From Whitmania pigra (lineage: Eukaryota > Annelida > Clitellata > Hirudinida > Haemopidae), in assembly GCA_021613335.1 (NCBI GenBank), contig JAJTWR010000454.1, positions 82,001 through 146,000 on the forward strand: a DNA stretch of 64,000 nucleotides. Reading direction: 5' to 3'. Numbering within the stretch: the stretch's first letter is position 1; every line of letters begins with the position of its first letter. Position numbers and translations under genes: made by a program. The notes below the pieces were generated by a model, which was not told the DNA's origin, ran no database searches, and saw only the letters and a list, made by a program, of their open reading frames with translations. Below, one piece after another: positions 24,496-38,200 of this stretch.

Positions 24496-26555
24496 AAGCA
24501 ACCCTTCCCTGGCTGAAAAAGCTGAAATGGCGTCCTTGAATACGAGAACAGCAGCGGAAGGAAGTAGCAAAGAATATAAAACTAGTTAGGTTATAGACTC
24601 TGGTTAGGGTTAATTTCTTTTTTAGGCATTTCTTTTGTAAGAATTTTGAGTCTTGAGAAAATAATACAATCATTTTTGATTGTTGAAAAACAAAATTCAA
24701 ATTTCCTGAGTCCTTTCCTCTCTAAGAAAGCACTCAAACATGATATTCAATTGGGCCAATTAGACCTTTATGCTTTACAATTTTTACCTTTCATTATCTT
24801 TCTAAATAGGCATTTCAAAGTCTGTAATGATCAATTGTATAGTCGAATTAATGTTACATTCGTCTTTTAGGTGATTAAATTGCATGTATTCTACCAATCA
24901 TAAGCCTAACATTTTATGTCATTACGCCCAGTGGTGTGATAGAAAAGATTTTGATCAATAATTTAATCAGGAATGCAACCCTATGAGCCAACAAATGCGC
25001 CATCATAATAATTCCCTAAGCATACAGAAACGTTATACAGAATAGAGTCCCTCACTTATAAATATAATACTAAATATTTAAGATGATGAAAATTGTTGAA
25101 ATTTATTATGACCTTGACACAAATAAGTAACAATATTAGCAATGTTATTTTTATTAAACTATTGCTTCCCTCCACATCTTAACTCGACTCAGTTATTCTG
25201 CTAACATAATGACAAATTTTTAAAAAGATATTTTGTTTCGCAATTAAGCTATCACCAAAACATATTTATTTCAACCATAATTCAAATTATTGTCATGAAA
25301 AATGATTATTTATAATACTCGTTAAACAATTTCGTAAAATTATTTTATCGCAGTCACCCTTCTTCTACATATCTGTAACCAAGTAGCACACAAAATGTTG
25401 ACTCACTGACCTTCCTTAAGTAGACTCTAAATTCTTTCTGTAAATAAATTAATTTACTTCAAATCAATTCTTGTCAACGAGAGATTTTTCGTTTTTATTA
25501 CAGTAACGTCGAGCGTCAGTTAATCGAATCAAGCCTTCTGTTATCTGCAACAAAATGTAAGCGTATCAAGTGAGAGAAGTACACGCAGTTATTATTCATT
25601 TGCGTTATATTTATTATCAAATATGGTGCGAAATTTGTAATGAAATGTACATTAACTTATCATGTTACAAGCACAAGCTTATGAAAAAATGCATTTTAAT
25701 ATTTATAATACATCAGTTTTGTATTTGAAAGTGAAGTTACTTTATTTTTAATGTCTAATTAAATTTATTTTTCATCATAGATATTTGCAATCTGAGTGAC
25801 TTCTATTACATCAGCATTACCTCCTTCAACTCAACAAATCTGAAATAGATGGATAATAATTTATTTAATTAAATAATGCAACATATCTGTCCTAGTTGCT
25901 TCTTAAATTCTGACATTGCATTCTTGTCATTTAATATAATAAATATTACAGATACAGAGAGATTAACAAAGCGTGACGCAATACATAAACACAAACATGC
26001 AGATTTATTCTGTTGCTTTTAATGTATTTCAATGTTTTTAATAAGTGATGGTAACATTTACATTAATAATTGTCTTCAATATATCCACGATTAAAAGGTA
26101 TCTTTGTGGGATTGAAACCATCTTAGATAAGATTTTTCTTTCTCAAAGTGGAAACTGTTTGAAGCCGATATACCAGGGCAGAAAACGACGAGCCAGTCGA
26201 CTGTTTTTCGAGCATTTCTAGAGATAAAAATTGACCAATCTTAAATTATTTCATTGTAATGTTGCGCAAATCCGCACTTCTGTTTGCTGCTTTCGAAGCA
26301 TCACACACTTTTGATAACGCCTTACGCAAACTATGTTATATGGCGAACAGCAACACTGTAAGGCTCATTGGATTGTTTGGATCTCAACTTGATACCCCAT
26401 TTGACGTCTTGAAGTTTGCAGTTTTAATTAAAAACCTATAAATTGTGAAATTGTAGACTAGTTAAGTAACTTAATAGAAGAAAGACAACTTAATTAGACC
26501 CAGTGATCAAAAAATTTGTTTGAATCTATTCAATTTTGTTCAAGTTTCTAGTCCA

Positions 26556-28517
26556 ATGGCATCTAGGTCGGGACACGTTCTGGAATGTTCTGGCTGTTTT
26601 GGAGTTTTGACTGGAAGGAAGTACGTTAGGCACGAAAGTAGATCGTACTGCATACCTTGCTTTGAGAAGGATTATGCCCATAGGTGTGCTATTTGTGAGA
26701 AGTTGATAAGCGCTGACCAAAAAGTTGGTTGGATATTTGTTTTAAGTGCCTAGTTTTAAGTGCTAATTATAATCAAAATAAATATAATTAAAATCAGTCT
26801 TACTAAAATATTACTTATTAATATATTTGTTTTTCATGTATATTGATTGTGGAAGCTAGTATTTGAAATAAGTTGTGGAGCCATTTTTTATAACATCTCA
26901 AAATTATATTCTTATGTAATATTGTTATTTATGTATTGTGCCTCATTTATTACTCAAAACAGATTTTAAAAAAAAATATTATAACACAAAATAAAAAGAA
27001 ATGGGTAAAGCATTTGCTCAATTCAAAATTAAGAAAGTAAAAAAACTGAAATGTTAACCAGAAAGGAAAGTGCCGAAGAGATAATTCAATAAACATCAAT
27101 ACAATGAATTAAAGTAAATCATAAAGAATTATGTAAATTAAGGAAATGTTTTCTTACAAATAGGAAGTATCCTTTAAAGAGAACTTCTACCACGATATCT
27201 GTTTCTCTTGTTCGAATTGCAAGTCGAACTTGATCGAGAGGCCATTTGCCAATAAAAATAACAACCTCATCTGTATGAGTTGTTATGAGAAGATGCCTCA
27301 CTCTAAATGTTGCGCATGTGGAGTCAGTTTCAAAAATGGCAGGCATAATTCTTCGAACTGATTTATTTTTTATGTTCACGGCATCTAAACTGCTTTTGTT
27401 AACAGCATCGTCATATCTAGTACTGCAATTATTGATAATAGAATTATTATATAAGTGACATCGATCTTGATAATTAAACCCTTATTACTATAAATGCATT
27501 AATACATTGTAATTTTAGTAATTTTGTAATATTAATAATAATATAAATTAATTAGGACGAAAACTCATTTTCAAAATTTGTCTTCTTTATTTAAGGACAA
27601 GTAACTCTAGAATTTGCAGGCAGACATTGGCATGAAGAGTGTTTCAGATGCAAACAGTGCAGATCTATCATCAGTACGGACAAATTCGTATCGCAGGAAG
27701 ATGGACAACTTTGTGCTTCGTGCTTTGAAAAATACTGCGCTCCAAGATGTTTCCAATGCAACAAGGTAATTTATTTAGCTCCACAATTAGCAAATGATAA
27801 AGTAGCTAATTTAATCTGAAACTTTTCTAAATTATTCAGTCAAATAGTAATTTTAACAATATTAATTCGAATAAAAATTCGAATTACAAAAAATTTACTT
27901 AGGTAAAATTTTAGCCGGAGTTTTGTCGGGGAATGTCGTAAATCACGTACACGAAATTTAGAGAGGTTTTTGTTAATGCGGACGTTTATTTATATCTACA
28001 GTTACATTTATTTATTCTATTTTTTAAGTGTTCAAAATAATTCCAAAGATAATCATTGCCAGCGGATTGAAAGTCAATGGGACTCCGTGGCATTCTAGTT
28101 GTTTCGTTTGTCAAGCCTGCAACAGCTCTTTGACAAACTGTAAATTTGTGACAAAAGGATGCGACTTTTACTGCGATTCCTGTTACAGTGAAAAATTCGT
28201 CAAAAAGTGCATTCAATGCAACAAACCAATTACAGGTCCAATTAATTAATTTTTTCCATCTAGCGCAGTTTTTTTGATTCACATATTTGCACAAATATAT
28301 GAAAATATGCAAAACAAATTCAGAGCCCTAAAGACATTTAAATTTTAAATGTTCTTGATTTCCAGGAACAGATGATTTACGTTGCATTTCTTTCGATGGC
28401 AAGAATTGGCATTATGGATGTTTTATGTGTTGTCGTTGCGAGAAAAGTTTGAGTGAAAAGGGGTTCGTTATGTCGGACGATAGACTAATGTGTCCACTCT
28501 GTGCACAGAATACTTGA
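26556..28517 (+). CDS. FHL: Four-and-a-half LIM domain protein
   Basis: FHL-type adaptor; relatives act at muscle Z-discs and focal adhesions and as nuclear co-regulators. Exons: 26556-26723, 27164-27338, 27596-27765, 28049-28235 and 28366-28517, giving 283 residues in phase against about 280 for mammalian FHL. Order: an N-terminal half LIM (CSGC...CIPC, then CAIC), followed by four complete LIM domains with Cys/His ligands in place (FYHDICFSC, RHWHEECFRC, TPWHSSCFVC, KNWHYGCFMC). There is no other domain, which separates FHL from longer limpet/prickle-type proteins. An acceptor (gtttctag) lies four bases before the ATG, so a noncoding 5' exon is likely. Intron 2 needs a GC donor (AATG then GCAGGC) to keep phase. 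Confidence 0.93.
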
Positions 28518-30978
28518 ATAAACATAACTCTAGATATTTAATCCAAAAATCCAACAATAATTTCTAATATCAACAACGAAAACACAATTTACATGTTTAT
28601 TTTGTTGGTGACATTTAAAATTACAAATGTCAAAGCATTGTCGAACCTTTTATAATAATGATATTTAATCAGCGATAAATATTTCTTTCTCTAAAAGTGG
28701 AATCATTATTATTATTATTCGCACTTATTAAAATCGCACTGTCCAGATTTTTAAATTTTTTGTTTAAATTTGAATAATTTAACGTCAACTTTTCCGAAAA
28801 AACAACAAATGCGACAACTTCATGATCTAAAATCTTTTTAGTTACTTAATCAATGTCAAAATAAATTACACCAAAATAATCGTCAAATATTCCTCTTAAA
28901 ATTTTCAATTTTGTTTCGTAATTCGTTAATTATCAACAACTTTTCCGAAAAGCATCAATGAGTTTCATTTCTAAATCTAAACTTACAAGCTTTCTAAGGA
29001 CCAATGCATCAAACATCGAAACAGGAATTTATTCGACTTTTCATGTCATTCAAAACTTCTAAGCTAATTATTTCATCCAAAAGAAATTAACTGACAAGTT
29101 TATAGTTCGCGCACAGACGAATTTTTGAATCGTGCTTGCAATTAACCAATACGATACTGACATAATCCTAGTTATCCGAAGAGGCTTATTTACCAATAAA
29201 TGCACACCACCTGGAAGATGTATGCTACCAGACAACCAACTCAGTTCAATTTAGTTTTAGGAAAGAAAAATTAGAACACCCTTGGCTTAGCACTCCCCAT
29301 TGACACATTCCTGCATAAACGTCGGGATTTTGATTTTCTATTTGGCGAATTGACCTTGGCTTTGCATGAATTGATTCTTGGTTTTGCTTCGGTTACTGTA
29401 TTATTCGTTAATCACTAGCCATCTTAGATGAAGGAAAATGCATCACTTTTAATAACATAACATTGCCTTTTAACATCACTACTTCAATTTAAAAGACAAC
29501 CTTATCTCGAATTTGGTTTTAATATTGCAAAACGAAAAATTAAGTGCTTGGATAACAAAAACTGGATAATAGATGGTCACTAGAAGAATTAAATTTTCAT
29601 TGCTTGGCAATCTTCCTCAAACAATTTAAAAATAGCCATGTAGATCAAATTGTGAGAGGTACTTGTCAAGTGAATAAACAACAAAATTATAAACCATTAC
29701 TCTTGACTTATAACTGTTTAATAAATAAATGAATGAATGCTTGTTCATGCATTTGTAAATTCAAGACAAAGAAATCTGAGACTGCAAAAACAAGAAAGCC
29801 CTCCATGCATAGGACAACATAAAAGCTCCAATAATTACTTGAAAGTTTTCAAAAGGTAGTCATTTGAAGAGGACAATAATTCCACTAAACCCATTCTCAA
29901 AGTACATATACTATAAATGTTCGATCCATTTAGGCTCAGTTAAACCCTCTGCATGCACTCTGCTAAATCTTGTGCTTAAACAACAAAACAACGGTTTGGA
30001 AAATATTAACAATCGGCTTTAAACGGCCATTAGCTTACCAAAGAAAATAAAATGAGGCAAAATAAAAATTAGAATTTTATAGGTTACACTGTAGAAATGC
30101 AAAGAAAAAGAACATGCAATCCTGAATCAATTATAATAAAAGATTGAATGCTACGAGAACAAATACTCAGAATCCAAAATATTGTCTTGAAATATTAAAA
30201 TCTCATGTCATGTAAAGGAGTGTAAACTTAGGAAATTAAAGATGTACAAATTTCTGTAAAAGACAAAGGCATGCTTGAACAAATCATAAGTATTGCAGTC
30301 ATTTTTAGACTAAAAGAAATATAGAAAGAAAATTTTAGAAAACAGAAAGAGAATTTAATAACAAACTCTTTCTACTTTATTGAAAACTTTGGAATGTTGA
30401 CCAAAAGTGGCAAGCTCTTCAAGCAGACAATAAGTACAAAAGATTTGCAATAAAGTTTTCGTTATAGGAACCGTTATGGTTTGCCAAAATTTAGAACTCA
30501 AAAAACTAAAATGCTTGCTCATGTTATGAAAACATAAGAGACATTGGAGAACTCAATTCAAAATGCATATTCAATTAACCACGAAATAGTCCTGCTAATT
30601 TAGAGAAATATAATTATGAATAAGCTCTTCTGAGATTCATCTATAAAATAAATCGGTAAAATAAGTCATGAAACAAATACGTAATGTTTGAATGATTGGT
30701 GCTGTCACATAAGGCCTTGTAATAAATGCCAAACTTCATGAATTCATGCTAACGTATTCAACGCAGCCATTAAATAAATAAATGTATGACGCCTATAAGC
30801 AAGACTTTAATAAAGACATTACATAATGGTGAAAACATAGAAAGTATAGGTTCTTATGACTTAAAATATAACATTCCTTCTGAACTCCTTTGTTTCTTTG
30901 ATATGTCAAATCCAATGAATATAATAAAAATGATGAAACACTATAAGCAAAATGATTCCTTCTAAACTTCCGTTAAAG
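28518..30978. other. Gap between FHL and PNRC
   Basis: Tail-to-tail interval of about 2.5 kb, strongly AT-rich, with no frame of note on either strand. It should hold both 3' UTRs. I see no RNA gene or transposon. Confidence 0.4.
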
Positions 30979-31425
30979 TCATTGGACTTGCAGCATACCT
31001 TTAATGATGAGAGTCATGCATTGCAGAGAAGGATTGAACACAACAAGATCCTTCTCTCTCCAGTGAAGTGGAGGCAAAGGCACAGAAGAGGGTGAGGGAG
31101 AAACAAAAAAGTTGGGCTCTGCATAAGGCCTGACCAGTTTCAGATCATTTGACTCATTTAAATGGTGTTGATAAAAAGTCTTTATAGCATTAGTGTTATC
31201 TGGATTTTGACTAATCTTATTATTTAGAGAAGTGGAGTGTTTTGAATTTTCAATGAAACTCCTCTCATTCCTCTTGGCACAATCTTGAAAACTCCTTTTT
31301 ATGGACTTTGTGTATGTTTCTTTGCTGGCAATGAGCTGGTTTTTTGGATTGTAATGGCCCTGAATTGGCTGTTGATGAGACAGACTATATAGCTGATTCT
31401 GCCTTACCATTGTCTTGTAACACAA
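30979..31425 (-). CDS. PNRC: PNRC family decapping cofactor
   Basis: Proline-rich nuclear receptor coactivator family; vertebrate PNRC2 bridges DCP1 and UPF1 in mRNA decay. A single frame of 148 residues. The N-terminal two thirds is polar and disordered (rich in N, Q, S, K), as in PNRC1/2. The diagnostic C-terminal block is complete: SPSPSSVPLPPLHW, a match to the SPxxLPxPPxHW motif that binds the DCP1 EVH1 domain, followed by VFNPS and the terminal helix ending MLQVQ. Vertebrate PNRC2 is about 139 residues. The true start may differ (ATGs at 31425 and 31410), and a spliced 5' exon is possible. The N-terminus is not conserved enough to check. Confidence 0.8.
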   Translation of the reverse strand: MCYKTMVRQNQLYSLSHQQPIQGHYNPKNQLIASKETYTKSIKRSFQDCAKRNERSFIENSKHSTSLNNKISQNPDNTNAIKTFYQHHLNESNDLKLVRPYAEPNFFVSPSPSSVPLPPLHWREKDLVVFNPSLQCMTLIIKGMLQVQ

Positions 31426-32651
31426 TCACTAAATTCATTGAAATGTCCACAGAGGTGCAACAGCATTGGTGTCTAATCTAAATAATAAATAAAAAATCCT
31501 AATATGAACGATTTTGGCAAATAAATAACGATGAATTAAATAAGAAGGCTAAAGCAATTGCCTCAATCTTCTCTTTCGTTCGTTATTTTCGAAAGTTTTC
31601 GACGCCGAAAATTGTTCCAGGGCGCTTCAAAAACCAAATGGAATTCATTCAAAAATTAGTAAAACTAGTGGAACATACAACTGCGAAAAAAAAAGGCAGG
31701 CGACATGCAGTTCGTTTTTATCCAGTGGGTTCAAAACCAAAAATACGAATGTGCAAAAACTAACCTATAATCAACGAAATCGATACTTGGAAGCCATAAC
31801 AATTAGAAGTAAGAGAATTTTCAGAGCGATTACGAAAACAAACACAGCGATGCACAAAGCTCAAACACAACGACCCTTTTGCAATATAAATCTCACTTTG
31901 ATCTTACTTCGATCTTCGTAACTTTGTAAGTAGTTAAAATTTCACACAATCCGCTTTTCCGTTAAATTGTGAAATTTACTTTTCTTTAGATCACCAGGAA
32001 CCAGGACTTTCAATTTTGGCTGCGTCATCAACCGTCTCCGCTTCGAAATAGTAAATCACTCCAATATTTTCGAATATCCGACATTCTGCGAGGCATGCAC
32101 ATAATGCAAAAACCTTATAAATTTTTGAATCTTGATTTTAATACATCACAAAACCTATAAACGCTAACTGGTAACACAAAAACTGTTCAACTAATCACGA
32201 TTCACTGAATGGTTTTTGTACAATTAATTGGTGTCCAGATGACGATCATATTCGTGATCCAAAATCCCGTAGTAGTCAAATGAATTTCAAACTGCAGGGA
32301 GCTGAGGATGGATAACACTTTTTCACTGAAGGCATCCAAAAATTACGTTAGCGCCTAGAGATTTCATATTTGCTTTATAACAAATGTGACTTTTAAGTTA
32401 GAAATGCGGAATCAAAACTACGAAAGCAGAAAAGCAAAAATTTGTCCCCTGACAGCCTACCTCGTTAAATATAAGGTCTTCGTGACAAAAGTTGCCCTAT
32501 AAGTAGGAAATATTTAATTTTGTTTATTGTAAGAAACTTTTCGAAGCCAAAACCACATTTTGATTTTTCATAGGTTTTAAAATAACCAACTTAGGTAGTT
32601 TCGCCAGCTGTTAAAGAACTTAAAATAAAATGCAACTATCATCCATGAACT
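31426..32651. other. PNRC upstream region
   Basis: Contains the PNRC promoter and 5' UTR and the 3' flank of the coiled-coil gene. Less AT-rich around 31560-32100. No coding frame or repeat that I can support. Confidence 0.4.
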
Positions 32652-34696
32652 TCAACTCTTTCTCTCGAGATTTTGGCAGAGGTCCTTAATATTTTCTTTC
32701 ATTGCTTTCAATTCGTCGCTCAATCTTTGAAAAAAAGTGGTTTTATAATCATACAATTTCACACAATCATATTAACATTAGCTAGCTCTGACGATCCCAA
32801 TTATACTTACAATATAATATAATATTTAAAATTATAAATTTAGACTACTTAGTATCCACAAATTTAGAGTCAGCAACGACATCCTAAATTACCTACGTAA
32901 CTCTATTGTTACAAAAACTCAATGTCTCATCACATCGACATGGCTTTCGAAGACGAAAGCATATTTGCTTTCAAATGCATTCCAAATGCATATTTGTTTG
33001 ACTACAAAAACTCCTCATAATAATATGATTTTGAGAAAGCTTGTGACACTGTTCCAATACCGATTTCCGGTTTTCAAATAAGACAATCTTTACGGTGGCG
33101 TAAGTCCGAATGACAGGACCTCAAGACCACCGATTTGCAATTCTATGGGTTAAGTTGTAATTATTTAATTGGCTAAGATTTTCAACATGTCAAAATCATG
33201 AATGAGATATCAGATCCTGTAACTTTTGTTTGGTTTTCCTCACGCCGACAGTGGCTTTGTTTCACATTGCGTGTGTTTTAATTTTGTAATATTTTTACAA
33301 ACGGCTAAACCACGTTTCTCCATTTGAAGATAAAAATAAATTCTTCTAAGTTAATATTAACCGATATATACCATTCTAAGCCATTACCTCTTGCAGTAAA
33401 TATCATTTTCAGGAAAGTCTGAAAGATTGTTTTTGATCCTTGCAAGTCTATCACTTTCTTCTATCTTTTGTAGGTACAATATTTTCATTCCTGCAAAGAA
33501 ATGCTGCAATCTTAAAGTTTCAAAGCATGCAATCTATTAAGCAAAATATAAAGCTAAATACAAGTTTCACAAAGTTAGTTCCATTTAACCTTCTAATTTA
33601 TCTTTAACAGCGACTCTGTCTCGACTTTTTTCTTCCAAATTTTTAATTTCTGCGTAATTTAAAATACGCTAAAAATATTTGTCTAAATTTGTAAAAATAA
33701 ATCATACTCTTTCCTTCCAGATTAAAAAATACTAAGCATTCGGAGAACATGGGCGAAAACGACATCTATGACAGGTCGTGATAAGCTATTTACCTTTGGT
33801 TGTCTCAGCAATATCAGATACTACAGAAATTAATTTGTCTTTGATTTTATCCTTCCTTTCACTATACCATTTTCCAGCGAGGTCGTACTTATTAAGAAAT
33901 TCGTCTGAGATTTTCGTGAAAGATTTATTTAAAGCCTCCATAGAATTTGTTGTAGAATTCTAAAATGCCAAAAATTCTCATCTTAAATTACTGATTATTC
34001 AAGTTGTTGGTCTTCACCATTTATTTGTTTGATGAAAATATAGTTACATGTGATTTTATTAGTAACAGTGAGTATAACAAATAGCTAAATCTATACCAAT
34101 CTGTTGTTTGAATTCAGAGCAAGCTTGCACAAAAGCATTTTTTGTTCATTAAGCAGGCTGCAATGCTCATCCAAATTTTGTAATTCATGTTCGATGGACG
34201 AAAACTCACATTCCTGAAAAAAATCATTATTTACATTTGTTTCTTCAGAGTTAAACAATAGAGACCAAGTCGCTTAATTTCATTCTGTAATCTTCATTGA
34301 GTCTTTCAAAGTCGGGTAGTTGTACCGAGCAACGATCAATTTGACTTTTCACTAACAATATAAAATTATATCAGTTAGTGCATTAATAATAACGGTGAAA
34401 TGAAATATATGATGGTACAAAATGAAAATCGTTAAATTGCCAAAGTTACAGTCTCAACAACACCAATCTATCATTATGTAACTCAGTTCTCAATGCATCA
34501 GTCAATCCTTCAAGTTCACCATCTCATTATCGTTCAGTAAATTACGTCAAGCAGGATTAGTTAAAAACTTGTGTATCAAAAGAACCATTTCACCGAAATT
34601 TTAACCTTCTGATAGAAATCCCTTTCTGTTTTCTAAATTTTTTTCTGACGACTCTATTAGTTTAAAAATGCCAGTCAAATCGTCATTTGAATACAT
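32652..34696 (-). CDS. Unrecognised 234-residue coiled-coil protein
   Basis: I do not recognise this protein. Seven minus-strand exons join in continuous phase: 34606-34696, 34257-34351, 34097-34213, 33794-33959, 33590-33649, 33388-33490 and 32652-32724, 705 bases from ATG to TGA, all with GT-AG introns. The product starts MYSNDDLTGIFKLIESSEKN, is rich in Glu, Lys, Leu and Asn with long helical stretches (IEHELQNLDEHCSLLNEQK, EIKNLEEKSRDRVAVKDKLE), and ends DLCQNLERKS. It has no signal peptide, membrane segment or Cys/His cluster. Size and helicity would suit a small structural or kinetochore/centrosome coiled coil, but that is a guess. The consistent phase across six introns is the evidence that the gene is real. 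Confidence 0.7.
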
Positions 34697-35290
34697 ATCA
34701 ATGCGAAAAAGCAATCCCCCATCAAATCAAGTTAGAGCAATGTCGTCTGCACATTCCGCGCTGTTTCTAAGCATGAACAAATTAAAAGTTTCAAAAATTT
34801 TTCAGTAATTGCAAATGCTTTAGTGTGTATTAGTGTGGTTGAGACCTTTAATGTGATACTAATTACATCAATTACTATATATTATCAGTACAACCTTCTT
34901 TATTATTTTGTACAAATGATGAATTGGATTTTATAATTGTATTTTATAAATTAATTATTTAATTAATAGTTATTATCAGATGTTAGATTTTAATTATTAA
35001 TAATTAATTTTTGACACTCTTGTTCTGGTTTTTACGCGTCTTGGGGAATTCCTTATGTCCGATTTGTTACTATGCTTTCTGTGCAACTTTAATTTTGATA
35101 CATTTCCAGGTGATTCTTTTAATTGTTACATCTTAATTGAGATTAAATATATTTGAAGTATTTTTAATTATTTAGAGGCTTATCCAAAAACTGTGTTTCC
35201 GGGAGCTAAAAAGTTAGAACCCTCTTTCGCTCTAACGAGTTTATAAACCGTGATTATCTATGTAAGGCAACCGAATATTTGAAAGATCAA
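34697..35290. other. Divergent intergenic region
   Basis: Head-to-head interval between the coiled-coil gene (minus) and the UBAN-NZF gene (plus), under 600 bases. A possible upstream exon of the latter starts at the ATG at 35055 (MSDLLLCFLCNFNFDTFP, then a GT donor). It can be joined in phase only through an acceptor at about 35211 with a poor pyrimidine tract. Confidence 0.4.
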
Positions 35291-38200
35291 ATGGAGAAGC
35301 CAAATATTGATTACCAGAAAGAAATTGAGGCATACCAGAGGAAAATAAAAGGCTATGAAATATTGAGTAGGTTACATTGTAATATTTTTGAGAATCAAAT
35401 TAGAATAGTCGCTACCTATGTGATAACAAGTAGATACGTACATTGTTTTAAAGTTTTAATTTATTAAATTCAAAATTAAAAGGATTAGCTTCTAATACTG
35501 CTCAGATACTCTGTATAAGAAAAATTTGGATCAGTGCAAGAGTCAGAAGCTGCTCATTAAAGAAATGGATGAGAGAATGAAGGAATTGGAGAAGCAGCTA
35601 GAAGAAAGTGAAAAGAAAGGCTCTGACTTTAAAATGCAAACATTTTGTGACACAACCTCAGCTCAACTGCAGTTTAATATTTCCGCAATAGTTTCAAAAG
35701 ATCAAGAATCATTAAAAGACTTTGAAAATTATGGAAATAATGATGAGAAAAAGCAACCAAATGAGTTTGAGAGAAGTGAGGGTACTGACCCAGGAGGAAT
35801 AGAATTTGGGAATTCAGAAGATATTGTTCAGTGGCCGGGATGCAGAAGAAAAGACTTCACACGAAGCGAATCCAAATCAAGTAGTTTTAGTTCATTCGTT
35901 AAAGTAAATGAGAGCCCTGTTGGAGATGATGGTAATGAAGTTAATCTCAATTGGAATGATGATGACAAAGAAGCTCTAGATATCACGATGTGTGATCAAT
36001 TTTCTGAGAACATTGATACATTAGTGGATCCAAAAGAAAAGGCAAGAATTTAAATATTTGAGATATTTAACATAATTTGCATAGTAATTAAATAATTATT
36101 AGTTGAGTTTTATAAACAATGATGTTGCCTCTGAAGCCTGTAAATCAAAATCATTAACTGTTTTCACATATTCAAAATATTCACATATCACACTTAGGAA
36201 TCTCCAAGAAATGCCACTCTTGTGATACATTTAAAGGCAATGATGGAAAAACTCAAATTATTTGAGCTTTCCAGGAATGTTCCACAAGGCCAAGGATCTG
36301 ATTTTTTTGAGGATATCACACATCTTACCAAGAAAATGCTTCAATTCTATGGGCGTTCACAAGCTATTCAGGTTATTACTAATAATTGTTACTTCATTGA
36401 TGTCATGGCTGATTCTGGCAGGCAACCAGACATCTCTCCCAGATTCTATTAATAAGATCATTTAATGATTTATAGCTCTAAGTATATTTTATTAGATATC
36501 ATTATTTGTCTAAGCTTGCCAATGTTATTCTTAGACTCCAGGCACAGATGATTTAAAAAAAATAATTTTAAAATAATATTTTAATAATGTTATTATAATT
36601 ATTTTAAATAATAATTATTATTTTAAGGACAATTTGTTTAATCATCTGGTAGACATGGATTGACCTTTTTTGTGAATTTTGATTGGCTGATATTTTAATA
36701 GATTTTGTTAGAATTGCTAATCAGATCCAACTATATAAATATGGGCTTGATGAGAGCTGTTTTAGGATGAATAGAGACAGTTTCCTGAGGTATTTAGTCT
36801 AAGATCATGTAAATAAAGCTTTAGTTCCAATTCCTTGTTTCTGGTGAAGAACTTGGGGTTGGTGGTGGAAGCGGTACTACCTGTTAATGGCTTCGAGTGG
36901 AGAATGTGACAGTTGGAGAGGTTCCTTAAGACATCTTGCTAAACCAAAAGCTGTCTTGTGATTGATCTAAATGCACACTTTTCTTTTGTCACCAAAAACT
37001 GATTTGTTTATTTATGTTGATTTTATCGTTTTGGCTCAGAAATAAATAAAAAGAAATTTGGTTTTGAAGTTAGGGCTTCATGTCATCTTGAATATAAAGA
37101 CCATTATTATTGCTTTCTTTTATTTAATTTGCTTCAGATGATTTTAGAGAAATTTGAAAAAGAAAATAAAGAACTCAAGGCTCAATTGAATTTCAGAGAG
37201 GGGTATTTTTTACCTTCTTTATTTTCTTTCTGAATATGAAAATGTATTAATGAATGTTTTATGCTTTAAGTCTGAATTTTTTGCCACATTGTTTTGTTAA
37301 AATCAAACGTTAATTTTTTAAATTTTGTCAGCATGAAAATTGAAGAAGTTGGGGTGGAATCGACTGATGAAGAAAAAATTGAAATGCAGCAGAAGATAGC
37401 TGAGGCATGTTCTTATCTATTTTCAAATTGTATTATCATTAACACTCACATACATTACCACTAATCATTTTCACATATATCATATTATTACTTTTACTTG
37501 TCATCTCTCCGTAGCTCACATCTTGTAAGCAGGCATTGATGAATATGATGGAAAACAAAGACAAACAGTTGCTTCAGTTGAAGCATCATGTTAGGTCTTT
37601 GAAGATGAACATCGAGAAGATGAAATTAGCCTGCAATCGGGTTTCTGCATATTCGCAGGAAAACTCCAGGAAATGGCAAAAAGATTATTCCAAATTGCAA
37701 GTTAGTATTTTGCATCTAAGATAACAACAATAATATTAATTAGTTTTTAATCATTAAATCAATTTCACAACAAATAATTACTAAATTCCATTTGGTTATT
37801 TTAGCAGCAATTACTAATTGAGATTTTTTCTAATTTTGTTTTTTCCATTTTTATTTGCTTTGGTTATATCTCTTGGAGATTGGAAAACCCTCTGATGCAA
37901 TAATTAAACAAATAATATATCTTCTACAAATTGGTTACCCGAATGGTATCTTCAATTATTAATATTCATACTCAAGTTCAACTTTAGGTTTTTAATTGAT
38001 AATAATCATTTACTACTGATCATCTTGTGACATTTTCATTTAGGATCAACTGAAGAAAGTCTGTGGAGAAAGGGATCATGAAGCACAAGAGGTTATTAAT
38101 CTGAAATCTGAAGTCAGGCATCTCAGGCGAAGATTGGAAGATTTGATGCACCTTAAAGTGGTTACAGAGGTGCTACGTTTGTTTACTTTTTACGTTTGAA

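Larger units (their letters stand above)
23653..26555. other. Divergent intergenic region, ZIP to FHL
   Basis: Separates the heads of the ZIP gene (minus) and the FHL gene (plus). It contains a hAT-like terminus from 23857, a GC-richer block at about 24295-24360 that looks like transposon sequence, a 25-base copy of ZIP exon sequence at 24471-24495, and otherwise AT-rich DNA. Noncoding first exons of either gene may lie here. Confidence 0.45.
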
